A stretch of DNA of 64,000 nucleotides from NCBI RefSeq assembly GCF_004962245.1, contig NZ_SUHQ01000001.1:130549-194548 (forward strand), in the 5' to 3' direction. How positions within the stretch are numbered: the stretch's first letter is position 1; the number at the start of each line of letters is the position of its first letter. This DNA comes from Mesorhizobium sp. (GTDB lineage: Bacteria > Pseudomonadota > Alphaproteobacteria > Rhizobiales > Rhizobiaceae). The notes under the pieces were generated by a model. That model was not told the origin of the DNA, made no database searches, and worked only from the letters and a program-made list of their open reading frames with translations. Position numbers and translations under genes: made by a program. Shown here in pieces: positions 44,309 through 53,361 of the stretch.

Positions 44309-45103
44309 ATGATGAGAAAAGTTCTGATCACCAGCATGCTGGCCATCGGCGTTGGCTGTGGAGCAGCGTTCGCTCAGGAACAGCAGCCGGCCGAAAGCCA
44401 ATCGGGCGGCACCAGCTGCGCACCCGGCACGGCTGATTGCCCGAACGGTTCAAAGATGGGCGGACAGGCCCAGGGCGAGACCGGCAGCACGACCGAGGAG
44501 CAGGCTCAAGGCAAGGCGAAGATCCAGACCGATGAGCAAGCTCAGGGCAAAGCCGGCGCAACCACCGATCAGCAGGCGCAAGACAAGATGAAGGTCAAGC
44601 CCGAGGATCAAGCCGAAGGCAAGGCGGGCGCCTCAACCGAGCGACAGGCCCAGGACGAGATGAAGGTCAAGCCGGAGGATCAGGCCGAAGGCAAGGCCAG
44701 TGCTACCACCGAGCAGCAGGCGCAGGACAAGGCGAAGGTCCAGACCGAGCAGCAGACCCAGGGCGAGGCCGGTGCCGCCACCGAGCAGCAAACTCAGGGC
44801 AAGACCTCTGCTGAGCCACAGGACGAGACTTCGACCGGCTCGATCGAAAATGTGAGCGTTGAACAGAAAACGGAAATCACTCAGATCCTGAAGGAGGAGA
44901 AGGTCGAACCGGTCGCGAGCATCGATTTTGACATCTCCGTGGGCGTCGAGGTTCCGCGCGACAAGGTCAGACTGTATCGTCTGCCACCGCGTATCGTCAA
45001 AATCGTCCCAGCTTACGAATCCTATGAGTATTTCGTGTTGGCTGACGGCCGGATCGTTATCGTCGACCCGGATACGCTCGAGATCGTGCTTATTCTGACC
45101 TGA
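44309..45103 (+). CDS. secreted repeat protein with C-terminal DUF1236
   Basis: Signal peptide MRKVLITSMLAIGVGCGAAF, cleavage near AFA. Residues 50-165 are an Ala/Gln/Lys/Glu-rich array of imperfect 13- to 26-residue repeats (TEQQAQGKAGA, DEMKVKPEDQAEGKA), probably extended in the periplasm. The last 80 residues are DUF1236: VGVEVPRDKVRLYRLPPRIV, YFVLADGRIVIVDPDTLEIV. GAAGGAG precedes ATG. Role unknown, perhaps wall- or membrane-linked. Paralogous end at 48709. Confidence 0.8.
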   Translation: MMRKVLITSMLAIGVGCGAAFAQEQQPAESQSGGTSCAPGTADCPNGSKMGGQAQGETGSTTEEQAQGKAKIQTDEQAQGKAGATTDQQAQDKMKVKPEDQAEGKAGASTERQAQDEMKVKPEDQAEGKASATTEQQAQDKAKVQTEQQTQGEAGAATEQQTQGKTSAEPQDETSTGSIENVSVEQKTEITQILKEEKVEPVASIDFDISVGVEVPRDKVRLYRLPPRIVKIVPAYESYEYFVLADGRIVIVDPDTLEIVLILT

Positions 45104-45410
45104 GGTCCTTGTTAGCGTGAAGGGGTTCGCCTCACCCACGGCGGACCTCTTCAACACTCATCGACCGACGTCGGAGGGCAATCTCCATTCATCGAACGGC
45201 GACAGCCATTTACGCCGCTGTTCTCATGGTGTCCTTCCTATCCAAAAAAACCCAGGATAGGACTTCAGTCTGCCCCTTGGCCGACCATGGGCTGGCGCAG
45301 GCAGTGCTTTGGTCCCGGACTGCCATCGCAAAAGCCCTAGTTGGGGCGTTTTCAGGAACCGAGTTCCTGCAGGCGTCGTTGCGATGCCGAACCTGTGACT
45401 GGAGGCTGCA
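45104..45410. other. 307-bp region without a recognised gene
   Basis: Contains inverted repeat TCCTATCC...GGATAGGA (about 45235-45262) around an A-rich loop, and AGGAACCGAGTTCCT (45354-45368). Neither is an obvious terminator. Confidence 0.4.
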
Positions 45411-45503
45411 ATGGACCTTAGCATTCACCAAGCACTTTGGCTGCCTTTTCCGTTACTTGGCTTGGTGTTCGGGGTCGCGTCCGTCGGGCTTGTTGTCGGC
45501 TGA
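45411..45503 (+). CDS. tiny hydrophobic peptide, 30 aa
   Basis: GGAGG six bases before ATG 45411. The peptide MDLSIHQALWLPFPLLGLVF ends GVASVGLVVG, a single membrane segment. Good ribosome site and composition support translation; function unknown. Confidence 0.45.
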   Translation: MDLSIHQALWLPFPLLGLVFGVASVGLVVG

Positions 45504-45562
45504 TTGAGCCTGATCGTTGAAGCTACACACTTGCGCAGTAATTAGTCCCTTCCTGCGCCAGC

Positions 45563-45604
45563 TAGACCCACCGGTTTCTCCCCCCATGAGACTGGTGGGT
45601 CTTG
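45563..45604. terminator. long hairpin, possible terminator
   Basis: Arms AGACCCACC and GGTGGGTCT with a roughly 22-base inner part that can pair further. Lies between the tiny peptide gene and the next gene. Confidence 0.45.
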
Positions 45605-45700
45605 ACACCACCTGATGGTGAAGGAAGCGTGTCAGCAGGGCACAGAAGATGGCTCGGGCGAATTCGAAACAGCAGGCAGAATACGAGGCGCGCTGTGACG

Positions 45701-45718
45701 GTTAGAGGATATTCTAAC
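45701..45718 (+). promoter_or_regulatory. hairpin overlapping the ribosome binding site
   Basis: GTTAGA (45701-45706) and TCTAAC (45713-45718) surround GGATAT and end directly at ATG 45719, so AGAGGA is inside the stem-loop. Could limit translation of the next gene. Confidence 0.5.
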
Positions 45719-46252
45719 ATGCTGTTGACGGCACCGGCCATACGGCGACCAAGGCTTCGCATTGCCATCTGCCTTACTGCGCTGACCTTCATTCTCACCG
45801 TGAGCCCCTACCGTGTGGCACAAGACGGATTGTCACTGACGATCAGCCCGCAGGCCGCCTGGGCAAAGGATGGCGGCCAGGGAAACTCTGGGAATTCCGG
45901 AAATTCTGGGAATTCCGGAAACGCTGGGAATTCTGGAAATGCTGGGAACTCTGAAAACGCCGGGAATCCGAACTCCACCGGCAAGGACAAAGCAAAATCA
46001 TCGGAAGACAATCCCCCCCAAAATCCGGTCATGGCGGTAAACCCCAAGGCCAAACCAAAACTGTACATCAACGCGACCACGGGAGACCGGATTGAGGTGC
46101 GCGGATCGAGCCTTGATGTGGTGCATTCCAACGGGCTCAGCGAGCGCATCGATGGCGGCCACTATGAAATGCGCGATGCCAAGGGCCGCACCATCATTCG
46201 GCGCGTGGCAACGCGCTCCGACCGGTCAAGACTGCTCGCCATGATCGAGTAG
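45719..46252 (+). CDS. membrane-anchored or secreted Asn-Gly-repeat protein
   Basis: 177 residues. N-terminal hydrophobic segment RIAICLTALTFILTVSPYRV, then AAWAKDGGQG followed by a Gly-Asn-Ser repeat (GNSGNSGNSGNSGNAGN), and a small C-terminal domain RIEVRGSSLDVVHSNGLSER, DAKGRTIIRRVATRSDRSRL. I recall this C-terminal part from uncharacterised rhizobial proteins. Located next to a NarL-type two-component system, convergent. Confidence 0.72.
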   Translation: MLLTAPAIRRPRLRIAICLTALTFILTVSPYRVAQDGLSLTISPQAAWAKDGGQGNSGNSGNSGNSGNAGNSGNAGNSENAGNPNSTGKDKAKSSEDNPPQNPVMAVNPKAKPKLYINATTGDRIEVRGSSLDVVHSNGLSERIDGGHYEMRDAKGRTIIRRVATRSDRSRLLAMIE

Positions 46253-46290
46253 GTTTCACAAGCGGCGAGCCATCCGGCCGCACCGCAACT

Positions 46291-46968
46291 TCATGCAGGG
46301 TGGCGGACAGGCGACTGCTGACGCTCGGTCGCGTCGCGCAATGTCATCGCGGCTTCGGTCCGGTTGCTCACATTAAGCTTGGCGAGAATGCGCGTCATGT
46401 GATGCTTTATGGTTTTCTCGTGCAGGTTCAGCTGAAGACCGATCCGCTTGTTGCTCAATCCCGCGGCAACGAGGGTCAGGATCTCTCTTTCACGACTGGT
46501 GAGTTCGGCCAGCACGTCAACTTTCGCGGTCGCGGTTGACTGGGTGGACAAGTCGACCAGCACACGCGCCGACAATTGCGGGCAAACATACCGTTCGCCC
46601 AACGCCACCGTGCGCAATATGGCGGCCAGTGTTCTCGACCCGACACCCTTCAGGACATAGCCTCTTGCCCCGCTCTGCAAGGCGGTCATGACGTCCTGGT
46701 TTTCCTCCGAGACGGTTAGCATCACGATTTTCAGATCCGGGTTCCGCTGCAGAGCCGGCTCGATCGCGCTCAGGCCCCCTCCAGGCACCGAAATGTCCAT
46801 CAGAAGGATATCGAGCTGCAGGTCTTCCGATATCCGCAAGGCGTCATCCCTGCTGCTGCCTTGGGCGACGATCTCGAACCCGCCGATCTGGTCGAGAGTG
46901 CGCACGACGCCCTCCCTGAACAGCGGATGGTCGTCGATGACGGCGAGCTTTATGGCCGCTGGCATCAT
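46291..46968 (-). CDS. NarL/FixJ-type response regulator
   Basis: 225 residues. Receiver: LAVIDDHPLFREGVVRTLDQ, ILLMDISVPGGG with phospho-Asp near residue 58, and Lys in VLKGVG. C-terminal LuxR HTH: LTSREREILTLVAAGLSNKR, HEKTIKHHMTRILAKLNVS. ATG overlaps the stop of the kinase gene (ATGA). Partner of the kinase at 46965. Confidence 0.93.
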   Translation of the reverse strand: MMPAAIKLAVIDDHPLFREGVVRTLDQIGGFEIVAQGSSRDDALRISEDLQLDILLMDISVPGGGLSAIEPALQRNPDLKIVMLTVSEENQDVMTALQSGARGYVLKGVGSRTLAAILRTVALGERYVCPQLSARVLVDLSTQSTATAKVDVLAELTSREREILTLVAAGLSNKRIGLQLNLHEKTIKHHMTRILAKLNVSNRTEAAMTLRDATERQQSPVRHPA

Positions 46969-48374
46969 GCCTGTCCCATTTCAGCTATGTTGAGAACCAT
47001 TTTCACCACTGTACCATTCTGTGAAGATGTTACGGCAAATTGGCCGCCGAGGCTTTCTACCCGCTCACGCAACCCGACGAGCCCCAGCCTTTCAGGATGG
47101 ACGATCTTTGGGTCGAAACCTTGGCCGGTATCTGAAACCTCGATACAAACGCGCTCCCCGTCGAAATGTTTCGCGACCGATTGACCGGCACCTCCGGCGT
47201 GGTGGAAGCCGTTGTTCAGCGCCTCCTGGATAAAGCGAAAGATGCAGATCTTGGCCGCTGGAGACAAGGGTGTGTGCCCCCCGGTCATGGACAGCATTAC
47301 TTTGACGCCGGTCCGCTCTTCGTGCGCTCGCACGGCAAGCTCGAGGATTTCCGTCAACTCCGCATTCTCGACATGCGGCAGCACAAGGCCCTTGCTGATG
47401 TTCCTGATTTCGCGCATGGCGTCGTCCAGATTGGCTTTGACGGTCCGCAGTTCCCGTGCGCGCGCCGCAGCCGGCGTGGCAGGATCGGCAAGCACAGGGC
47501 TGTCGATCCCTAGCGCAGCGAGGGCAACCAGTTGCGCCGGCCCGTCGTGCAGATCCGCACCGATGCGCCTGAGGTAACGTTCGTTGAGCGCCGTGGCGCG
47601 CTGCGAAGCGCGCTGCACCCGCAACCTCAACATTCTGTTTTGAGCAAGCAGATTGGAAAGTTCGGCAATGCGCTGCTTCAATGAGCGGCTCTGGGAGTCA
47701 ATCGTACGGCTGCCACGAAAAACGATCGCGGAAAGCCCGAGGAAGAAAATTGCGGTAACCGCAGCGACATCGAACCATGTTCGAACGAGTGCCCGCCGGA
47801 GATCCTTTTCAAAATCGGTGGCGATCTCGTAGAATTCCAAAACAGCCACGACTTCGCCCGACCACGGCTGAAGCACCGGATTGTAGATTTCTAGAAGATG
47901 CAAACCACTGTCTCTCTCAGCCTGGCTCTCCAGGTCATCGAGCTTGTCGAACTCCGAGACCATGTGACCTGCGAACGCGGTCCGAAGGTTGTCGCTGGGT
48001 GGAAAGCGCTTCCCGGTCAATTTCTTGTCGGTTGAATAGAGGATGGTTCCGTCGCGGCGCCAGAGCTTGAAGGATTGGAGCCTTGTGCCGAGTGCGCCTT
48101 GTCCCAGCGTTTCATCCAGCGCATGGGCAACGCTCTCCTCCAGCACCTCGCTCCTGCGCATGTCGGGGAGCAGCGGCGCAATAACGCTGTCGACGTAAAG
48201 AGCGGTGGCGGAAGCCGAGTTCCGGGTGACCGCGGCTTCTATCTGGCTTGTCATGGACATGCCCACCACGATCATCGCCGACAGCGAGAATAGCCCGCCC
48301 GCGAGCAGAAACTGAGTGGCCAGCGACAGTGCATTCCATCGATCGACCAGTCTTGTCGCTCTATATGGCGCCAT
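46965..48374 (-). CDS. sensor histidine kinase (HisKA_3 type)
   Basis: 469 residues. Membrane segment near residues 20-42, periplasmic sensor domain of about 150 residues, second segment FDVAAVTAIFFLGLSAIVF, coiled coil, then the phospho-His motif RIGADLHDGPAQLVALAALG and an ATP-binding domain with N box EALNNGFHHA and G box DTGQGFDP. Signal unknown. Encodes, with the overlapping regulator, a NarX/DegS-like pair. Confidence 0.92.
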   Translation of the reverse strand: MAPYRATRLVDRWNALSLATQFLLAGGLFSLSAMIVVGMSMTSQIEAAVTRNSASATALYVDSVIAPLLPDMRRSEVLEESVAHALDETLGQGALGTRLQSFKLWRRDGTILYSTDKKLTGKRFPPSDNLRTAFAGHMVSEFDKLDDLESQAERDSGLHLLEIYNPVLQPWSGEVVAVLEFYEIATDFEKDLRRALVRTWFDVAAVTAIFFLGLSAIVFRGSRTIDSQSRSLKQRIAELSNLLAQNRMLRLRVQRASQRATALNERYLRRIGADLHDGPAQLVALAALGIDSPVLADPATPAAARARELRTVKANLDDAMREIRNISKGLVLPHVENAELTEILELAVRAHEERTGVKVMLSMTGGHTPLSPAAKICIFRFIQEALNNGFHHAGGAGQSVAKHFDGERVCIEVSDTGQGFDPKIVHPERLGLVGLRERVESLGGQFAVTSSQNGTVVKMVLNIAEMGQA

Positions 48375-48708
48375 ATCCCAGCGAACCGGCCAATCTGTTG
48401 TCGAGCGACGCTAAGCGACGCCATCTTTGATCTGCACAGATCAATTGCTAGGGAACTTAGCGCTTACGGACCAGACGGAAAACCGCACCCGACGATTTTT
48501 TTGCGTAAGTTCCACCGCTCATGTTGAGCGCGGTTCCGGACGGCTCGATATCCGGACCCATTGCGCGCAGCAGGTCAGACTTAAGTCCAACGACAGGACG
48601 TCTCGGATCGGACCGAAGCCCGGCCAAGGAACATTTGCGGCGGTCTCATGTTTGAGTGCGTCTGGCGCGAAGATGATGCCAAGAGAGATCACATACAAGG
48701 AGGCAACT
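48375..48708. other. 334-bp region with an 18-bp palindrome
   Basis: No gene. TTGATCTGCACAGATCAA at 48427-48444 is a perfect palindrome in front of the kinase gene (leftward). Its 10-base spacing differs from the FixK pattern, so another dimeric regulator is likely. Confidence 0.5.
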
Positions 48709-49008
48709 ATGACAATGCGTCTTTCCACTGCGGCCGCGGGGTTTTTGCTGCTCGCAGGTGTCGGCGCCGCTGCCGCTCAGGACGTGATCATCGCGCCTGA
48801 ACAGGAGACCGTCATCAAGGAATATGTGGAAAAGCAGCCGCTCGCATCGGTGAAAATCCCTGGAGTGGAGCTCAATATCGGCTCAACGCTGCCCGATACG
48901 GTCGAGCTTTATGAAGTCCCCGACGTCGAATACCGCTACGTCGTCATCGACGATCAGACCGTTATCGTTGATCCAGGCACTCGCAGGATCGTCAAAATCA
49001 TTCAATGA
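48709..49008 (+). CDS. secreted DUF1236 protein, 99 aa
   Basis: AAGGAGG before ATG 48709. Signal peptide MRLSTAAAGFLLLAGVGAAA, cleavage near AAA-Q. The mature part is just the DUF1236 domain: VELNIGSTLPDTVELYEVPD, YRYVVIDDQTVIVDPGTRRI. Paralogue of the C-terminal domain at 44309. Confidence 0.85.
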   Translation: MTMRLSTAAAGFLLLAGVGAAAAQDVIIAPEQETVIKEYVEKQPLASVKIPGVELNIGSTLPDTVELYEVPDVEYRYVVIDDQTVIVDPGTRRIVKIIQ

Positions 49009-49081
49009 CCTGAACGCGAGGGAGGAGGAGCCCGCCGCTTCGAAACGAGCGGCGGGCGACGTTTGTGCTATGGGCCGTCAA

Positions 49082-49525
49082 ATGCGAACAATCAGCAAGC
49101 TTTTCGATTCCCGCGACCAGGCAGCGCGGGCCATTGCCGCGCTTCAGGCGGCAGGAGTTTCTCACGAACAGATCAGCGTCATCGGACCCTACGACGACGA
49201 AATCGGCGCTGCCTTGCGCGGCCCGGGCGGTACCGCTTTTGGCGCGGCGGCTGGTCTGGTAATCGGTCTGGGTGCTTTTGGTGCCACCGGCATTGATCCT
49301 GTCGGAGCGGCGGCTGGCATGGTCCTCGTCGGCGCAGCCTGCGGCGGCTTTGCTGGCAGGCTTCTCCGGGCATCCGCCGATCCTGCCAAAAAGCCGGATG
49401 AGCCGAACATTGCACAAGGCGTCATTTTCGTGATGGTGCACGTCGATGAAAAGCAGGCCGACACCGCGCAGGCAGCGCTCGAACGTCCCGTTCGCGCAAC
49501 GCAACTCGTGGCCACGGCCGGGTGA
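49082..49525 (+). CDS. general stress protein 17M-like membrane protein
   Basis: 147 residues from ATG 49082: MRTISKLFDSRDQAARAIAA, AGVSHEQISVIGP, then a Gly/Ala-rich pair of membrane helices (AFGAAAGLVIGLGAFGATGI, GAAAGMVLVGAACGGFAGRL) and a C-terminal VIFVMVHVDEKQADTAQAAL domain. This ferredoxin-like/transmembrane layout is typical of DUF1269/GSP17M-like stress proteins. GTG/ATG 49070 is an alternative start. Confidence 0.8.
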   Translation: MRTISKLFDSRDQAARAIAALQAAGVSHEQISVIGPYDDEIGAALRGPGGTAFGAAAGLVIGLGAFGATGIDPVGAAAGMVLVGAACGGFAGRLLRASADPAKKPDEPNIAQGVIFVMVHVDEKQADTAQAALERPVRATQLVATAG

Positions 49526-49657
49526 GATACGCCGCGCTGGTGCCCGCGAGACCGGCGTTTGCCATGCGAAGCCTGTATTTCCCAGCCTGTGGCCACCAAG
49601 CGCATTCAGCTCGGCACGTCTCGCTGAACCATCAGTCTTCCCTTCGGAACTGACGGT

Positions 49658-50830
49658 TCACAAGGCGGGAAGCGTCTGTTCGACCAGATTGACGTAGTAG
49701 CGCATCACGGTCGGCACGATCTCGTCATTGAAGACGTAGCGATCACCATGCAGACCCTCGCCTGGGCCGACATCGCCGGCGCCGATCCACGCGTAGCAGC
49801 CGCCTGCCTCGCGGGTCATGAACGCGAAATCCTCGCAGCCGAGGCTGGGGCTGAACTCGGTCAAAACGTTCTCCCTCCCAACGGTGGCGGCGGCCGCCTC
49901 GACGGCGCGGGCCGTGGCGTCAGCCGTGTTGATGAGCGGCGGATAACCCTTCTTGTAATCGAGCGTGGCCTTGAGCGCATGGGCCGCGGCAATGCCTCGA
50001 GCGATCTCGCCGATCAGATTCTCGCAGTGATCGGAATGACCGGGCTCGAAAAAGCGGCAGGTGCCTTGCAGCCAGACCTTGCCGGGCACGATGTTGCCGA
50101 CATTGCCGCCATGGATCTGCGTGAGACTGACGACCAGCGCGGTTTGCGGATCGACCGAACGGCTGACGATGCGCTGGACCGCCTGGACAAAGGCCCCCGC
50201 GGCCAGGATCGGATCGTCGCCGAGCTGGGGCATGGCGGCATGCGCGCCAAGCCCCTCGAAGGTCAGCTCAAAATTGTCGACGGCCGCCATCTGCGCTCCG
50301 ACGCGGGCGGCGATCGTGCCGAGCTTGACGCCCGGCCAGTTGTGGACGGCATACACCGTCTCGGCCGGGAAGCGCTCGAACACGCCGTCTTCGATCATGC
50401 GCAGGCTGCCCCCTTCGTTTTCTTCGGCTGGCTGGAAGATGAAGTAGACGATGCCCTCGAAGGCGCGCGATTGGCTGAGCAGCCTGGCGGCGCCGAGCAG
50501 CATGGCGGTATGGCCGTCGTGACCGCAGGCGTGCATCACCCCCTCGTTTCGAGACGCATAGGGCAAGCCGGTCTTCTCCACCACCGGAAGCGCGTCCAGT
50601 TCGGCGCGAAGACCGATGGCGCGTGTGCCCGTGCCGCTGCGCAAGACACCCACAACCCCGGTGCCGCCGATCCCCTCATGTACCTCGTCGAAGCCGAAGG
50701 AGCGCAGTTTCTCAACAACGAAACGCGCCGTTTCGTTCTCATTGAATCCGAGTTCGGGATTGGAGTGGATGTGGTGGCGCCAGGCTATGACCTCTGGCGT
50801 CAGCGCGGCGATAGGGTCATTATGCAGCAT
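49658..50830 (-). CDS. M20 family amidohydrolase (hippurate hydrolase-like)
   Basis: Zinc-dependent amidohydrolase of the HipO/IAA-amino acid hydrolase group, 390 residues. WRHHIHSNPELGF, GLRAELDALPV, MHACGHDGHTAMLLGAARL (CGHDGH), PAEENEGG, HGG and the dimerisation domain follow in order. The second motif has Glu (RAELDA) where many have RADMDA. Divergent from the AraC regulator, which may control it. Confidence 0.93.
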   Translation of the reverse strand: MLHNDPIAALTPEVIAWRHHIHSNPELGFNENETARFVVEKLRSFGFDEVHEGIGGTGVVGVLRSGTGTRAIGLRAELDALPVVEKTGLPYASRNEGVMHACGHDGHTAMLLGAARLLSQSRAFEGIVYFIFQPAEENEGGSLRMIEDGVFERFPAETVYAVHNWPGVKLGTIAARVGAQMAAVDNFELTFEGLGAHAAMPQLGDDPILAAGAFVQAVQRIVSRSVDPQTALVVSLTQIHGGNVGNIVPGKVWLQGTCRFFEPGHSDHCENLIGEIARGIAAAHALKATLDYKKGYPPLINTADATARAVEAAAATVGRENVLTEFSPSLGCEDFAFMTREAGGCYAWIGAGDVGPGEGLHGDRYVFNDEIVPTVMRYYVNLVEQTLPAL

Positions 50831-50927
50831 GATGCTTTCCTTTCGGCCGATAAGGAGCGGTTTGATCCGGAATCAGGATTAGAAAGTCGCACAACAGGCG
50901 TCTTGAACCAGATTGACCGCAGCAGGG

Positions 50928-51755
50928 ATGAAAGACGTGCACGCGACAGAGACCAGGACATACTGGCGCCATCCCTGCTTTCCTGACCTTGGCCTGTTCA
51001 AGGCGCGCTTCACGCAGCATCGCTACGAGCTGCATACGCATCCAACCTATGTGATCGCGCTGATTACGGCTGGCTGCGAACGCATTCGCATCGGCCGCCA
51101 GACCGTTGTCGCTCCGGCAGGCACCATTGCCATCGTCAATCCCGAGGAGTGGCATGACGGGGAACAAGGCGCGGACGAAGGCTGGGCCTACCGCACGTTT
51201 TATCCCTCGGTGCCGCTGATGACGGCGGTCGCCCGCGAGCTGGGCCAGGACCGCGCTCCAGTCTTCTCACGCGCGATCATCGAAGACAGCGGCCTCGCCG
51301 CCGCGTTGGCGGCAGCCCATGAAGGTTCGACGTCCCAGGATACGACGAAAGCCGAGGCGTCGCTTCTCGTCGCATTGAGGCGCCTCATCGTTCGGCATGG
51401 CGATTGGAGCGGGCGGGCCGAGGAGGTCGAAAGCTCGGGATCACGACAGAGGTTTTCGCTCTACGAGGACCTTGTCGAACGCGGACTTGGCTCGCAGCTC
51501 GACCTGCAGCGACTTGCCGACGCCGCGCGCGTCACCCGGTTCCAGGTCATCCGGGATTTCAAGAAGGCGATTGGCCTGACGCCCGCCGCCTATATCCGCG
51601 ACCGGAGATTGCGTCGCGCCAGTTCCTTGATCGAACAGGGCCTCGGCCTCGCCGACGCCGCCATGGCAGCGGGTTTCGCCGACCAGAGCCATCTGTCCCG
51701 AACGTTCCGGGCTACGCGCGGCATGACGCCTGGCATGTTCAGGAGGGGCGGCTAG
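50928..51755 (+). CDS. AraC-family transcriptional regulator
   Basis: 275 residues. N-terminal cupin sensor (RYELHTHPTYVIALITAGCE, IVNPEEWHDGE) and C-terminal double HTH (LDLQRLADAARVTRFQVIRD, GLGLADAAMAAGFADQSHLS, FRATRGMTPGMF). Probably activates the divergent amidohydrolase gene in response to an amide or amino acid. ATG 50928 preferred to TTG 50913. Confidence 0.9.
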   Translation: MKDVHATETRTYWRHPCFPDLGLFKARFTQHRYELHTHPTYVIALITAGCERIRIGRQTVVAPAGTIAIVNPEEWHDGEQGADEGWAYRTFYPSVPLMTAVARELGQDRAPVFSRAIIEDSGLAAALAAAHEGSTSQDTTKAEASLLVALRRLIVRHGDWSGRAEEVESSGSRQRFSLYEDLVERGLGSQLDLQRLADAARVTRFQVIRDFKKAIGLTPAAYIRDRRLRRASSLIEQGLGLADAAMAAGFADQSHLSRTFRATRGMTPGMFRRGG

Positions 51756-51774
51756 GCGCTCACCAGCCGGCTGC

Positions 51775-52323
51775 TCATTCCTTCCCTGCGCTCACCCGGT
51801 CCGCAGCGGCAGCCAGCACGGCACGGTCGCCCTCCTCGTACAAGCGATGGATGGCGATGGCGCTGACGCGCCAGCCTTCCGGCGTGCGCACCAGCCGGTG
51901 GAGATAGCTCGCGCCGACCGTCCAGAACCGGGTGTCGATCCAGTGGGTCGCGCGGACATGGCTGCGCGCAATCGCCTCGTTGCCCGCGCCTTCGACAACG
52001 ATGTTGGTGATGAGATGCTGGGTAGCGTCGAAGCCCGGCAGCAGGCCTTGCCACTGGGCAATCAACGCGTCGCGGTCGCCAGTCGCGACCTCGCCGCCGA
52101 AAAGGCTGGTGTAGTCGGTCGTCACGCGGGCCGCGAAATAGGACCTGACGCGGTTCCATTCGCGCAGGTCGGCATAGAGGCCGATCCCGGCAACTGCCTC
52201 GGCGATGGCGATCCTGTCTTCGACCGTCAGCGCAGCCCCCGAGGCGCTCAAGGCGGGTGCAGCGGCAATCGACGCGGCGAAAACTGCCGAGGCCAAGACG
52301 TGCCGGCGGGTGACGGGGCTCAT
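51775..52323 (-). CDS. exported SnoaL/NTF2-like protein
   Basis: 182 residues. Twin-arginine start RRHVLASAVFAASIAAAP, then an NTF2-like domain (VEDRIAIAEAVAGIGLYADL, THWIDTRFWTVGASYLHRLV). Small cone-shaped fold used for ligand binding or catalysis. ATG overlaps the stop of the hydrolase gene (ATGA). The two exported proteins may act on one substrate. Confidence 0.82.
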   Translation of the reverse strand: MSPVTRRHVLASAVFAASIAAAPALSASGAALTVEDRIAIAEAVAGIGLYADLREWNRVRSYFAARVTTDYTSLFGGEVATGDRDALIAQWQGLLPGFDATQHLITNIVVEGAGNEAIARSHVRATHWIDTRFWTVGASYLHRLVRTPEGWRVSAIAIHRLYEEGDRAVLAAAADRVSAGKE

Positions 52324-53300
52324 TGTCCCGCCTCCCCTGCACTGTCCAGCGTGGCGCGGAAATGCGCGGCGACGGCGTCGCTCGCGGCTTTGACCGGCGC
52401 GGCGCCGTCGTAGAAATCGAACTGGGTGACGTCATCGAGCCACAGCTCCTGCTTCGGCCCGCTCAGCCGCGCGTAAAATTTGTGGGCGCCCTGCGGGATG
52501 GCAGCCGCCTCGCTATGCACCATCATAAAGGGCTGATGCAGGCGCGGAGCAGCTTGGATCGCATCGAACGTCAGCCAGCCGTGCCAGAAGGCCGGATCGG
52601 CCTCGTTGCGCCAGGCCGGGATCATCCCACGATCGGTCTCGGTGTAATAAGGCACCTTGAACATGATCGCGCGGTCGTCGGTCAGGCTGGCGGCGGGCAG
52701 GAAGGCCTGTTTGCCGGTGCTGCGATACGCGGCCTCGGCCGCATCGCCCACAGCTTCGAGTTGGGCGACGCCGTCCTTACCGCCATAGGTCTGCTCGACC
52801 ACCTCGGCATCGTGCAGCCACGGCGCGACGAGGGCGACCGACTTGATCGCGGCATCTTTGGCGGCGGTGACCATATAGCCGGAGCTGGCGCAAATGCCGA
52901 GCCCGCCGATGCGGTTCTTGCTGGTCTCGGGCCGGGTCGCGAGATAGGCGACCGCCGCTTCGATATCGGCGATCTTGGCGTCGGGATCTTCATACTGGCG
53001 ACGTGCGCCGCCGCTCTCGCCCCAGCCGCGGAAGTCGAAGGTCAAGGCGACGAACCCGCGGTCGGCCATCTCGCGGGCGTAGCGGGCCGGCATCTGCTCC
53101 TTCACCGTCATCCAAGCGCCGGTCACGACCAGCGCGGGCCGAGGTTTAGCCGCGTCCAAATCCTCGGGCAGATAGAGGTCGCCGACGATCTGCTCGCCAT
53201 GTGCGCCGAAAGTGACGCGTTCGACGCGCGGTCCGGCGACGACATCTGAGGCAGCGAACGCGACGGCGGTCATCGCGGCCAGCGTCAGGGTTTTCAGCAT
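52320..53300 (-). CDS. exported alpha/beta hydrolase
   Basis: 326 residues. Signal peptide MLKTLTLAAMTAVAFAASDV. Alpha/beta hydrolase core: FVALTFDFRGWGESGGA, nucleophile elbow GLGICASSGYM (Ser), C-terminal His region. Resembles dienelactone-hydrolase or acetyl-xylan-esterase-like proteins. Middle gene of a leftward three-gene exported cluster. Confidence 0.88.
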   Translation of the reverse strand: MLKTLTLAAMTAVAFAASDVVAGPRVERVTFGAHGEQIVGDLYLPEDLDAAKPRPALVVTGAWMTVKEQMPARYAREMADRGFVALTFDFRGWGESGGARRQYEDPDAKIADIEAAVAYLATRPETSKNRIGGLGICASSGYMVTAAKDAAIKSVALVAPWLHDAEVVEQTYGGKDGVAQLEAVGDAAEAAYRSTGKQAFLPAASLTDDRAIMFKVPYYTETDRGMIPAWRNEADPAFWHGWLTFDAIQAAPRLHQPFMMVHSEAAAIPQGAHKFYARLSGPKQELWLDDVTQFDFYDGAAPVKAASDAVAAHFRATLDSAGEAGQ

Positions 53301-53361
53301 CGCAAGTCTCCTTTAGCTTGAAGCGAGAAGCGCGGCGCGACCGGTTGAGAAAGTCGCCGTC

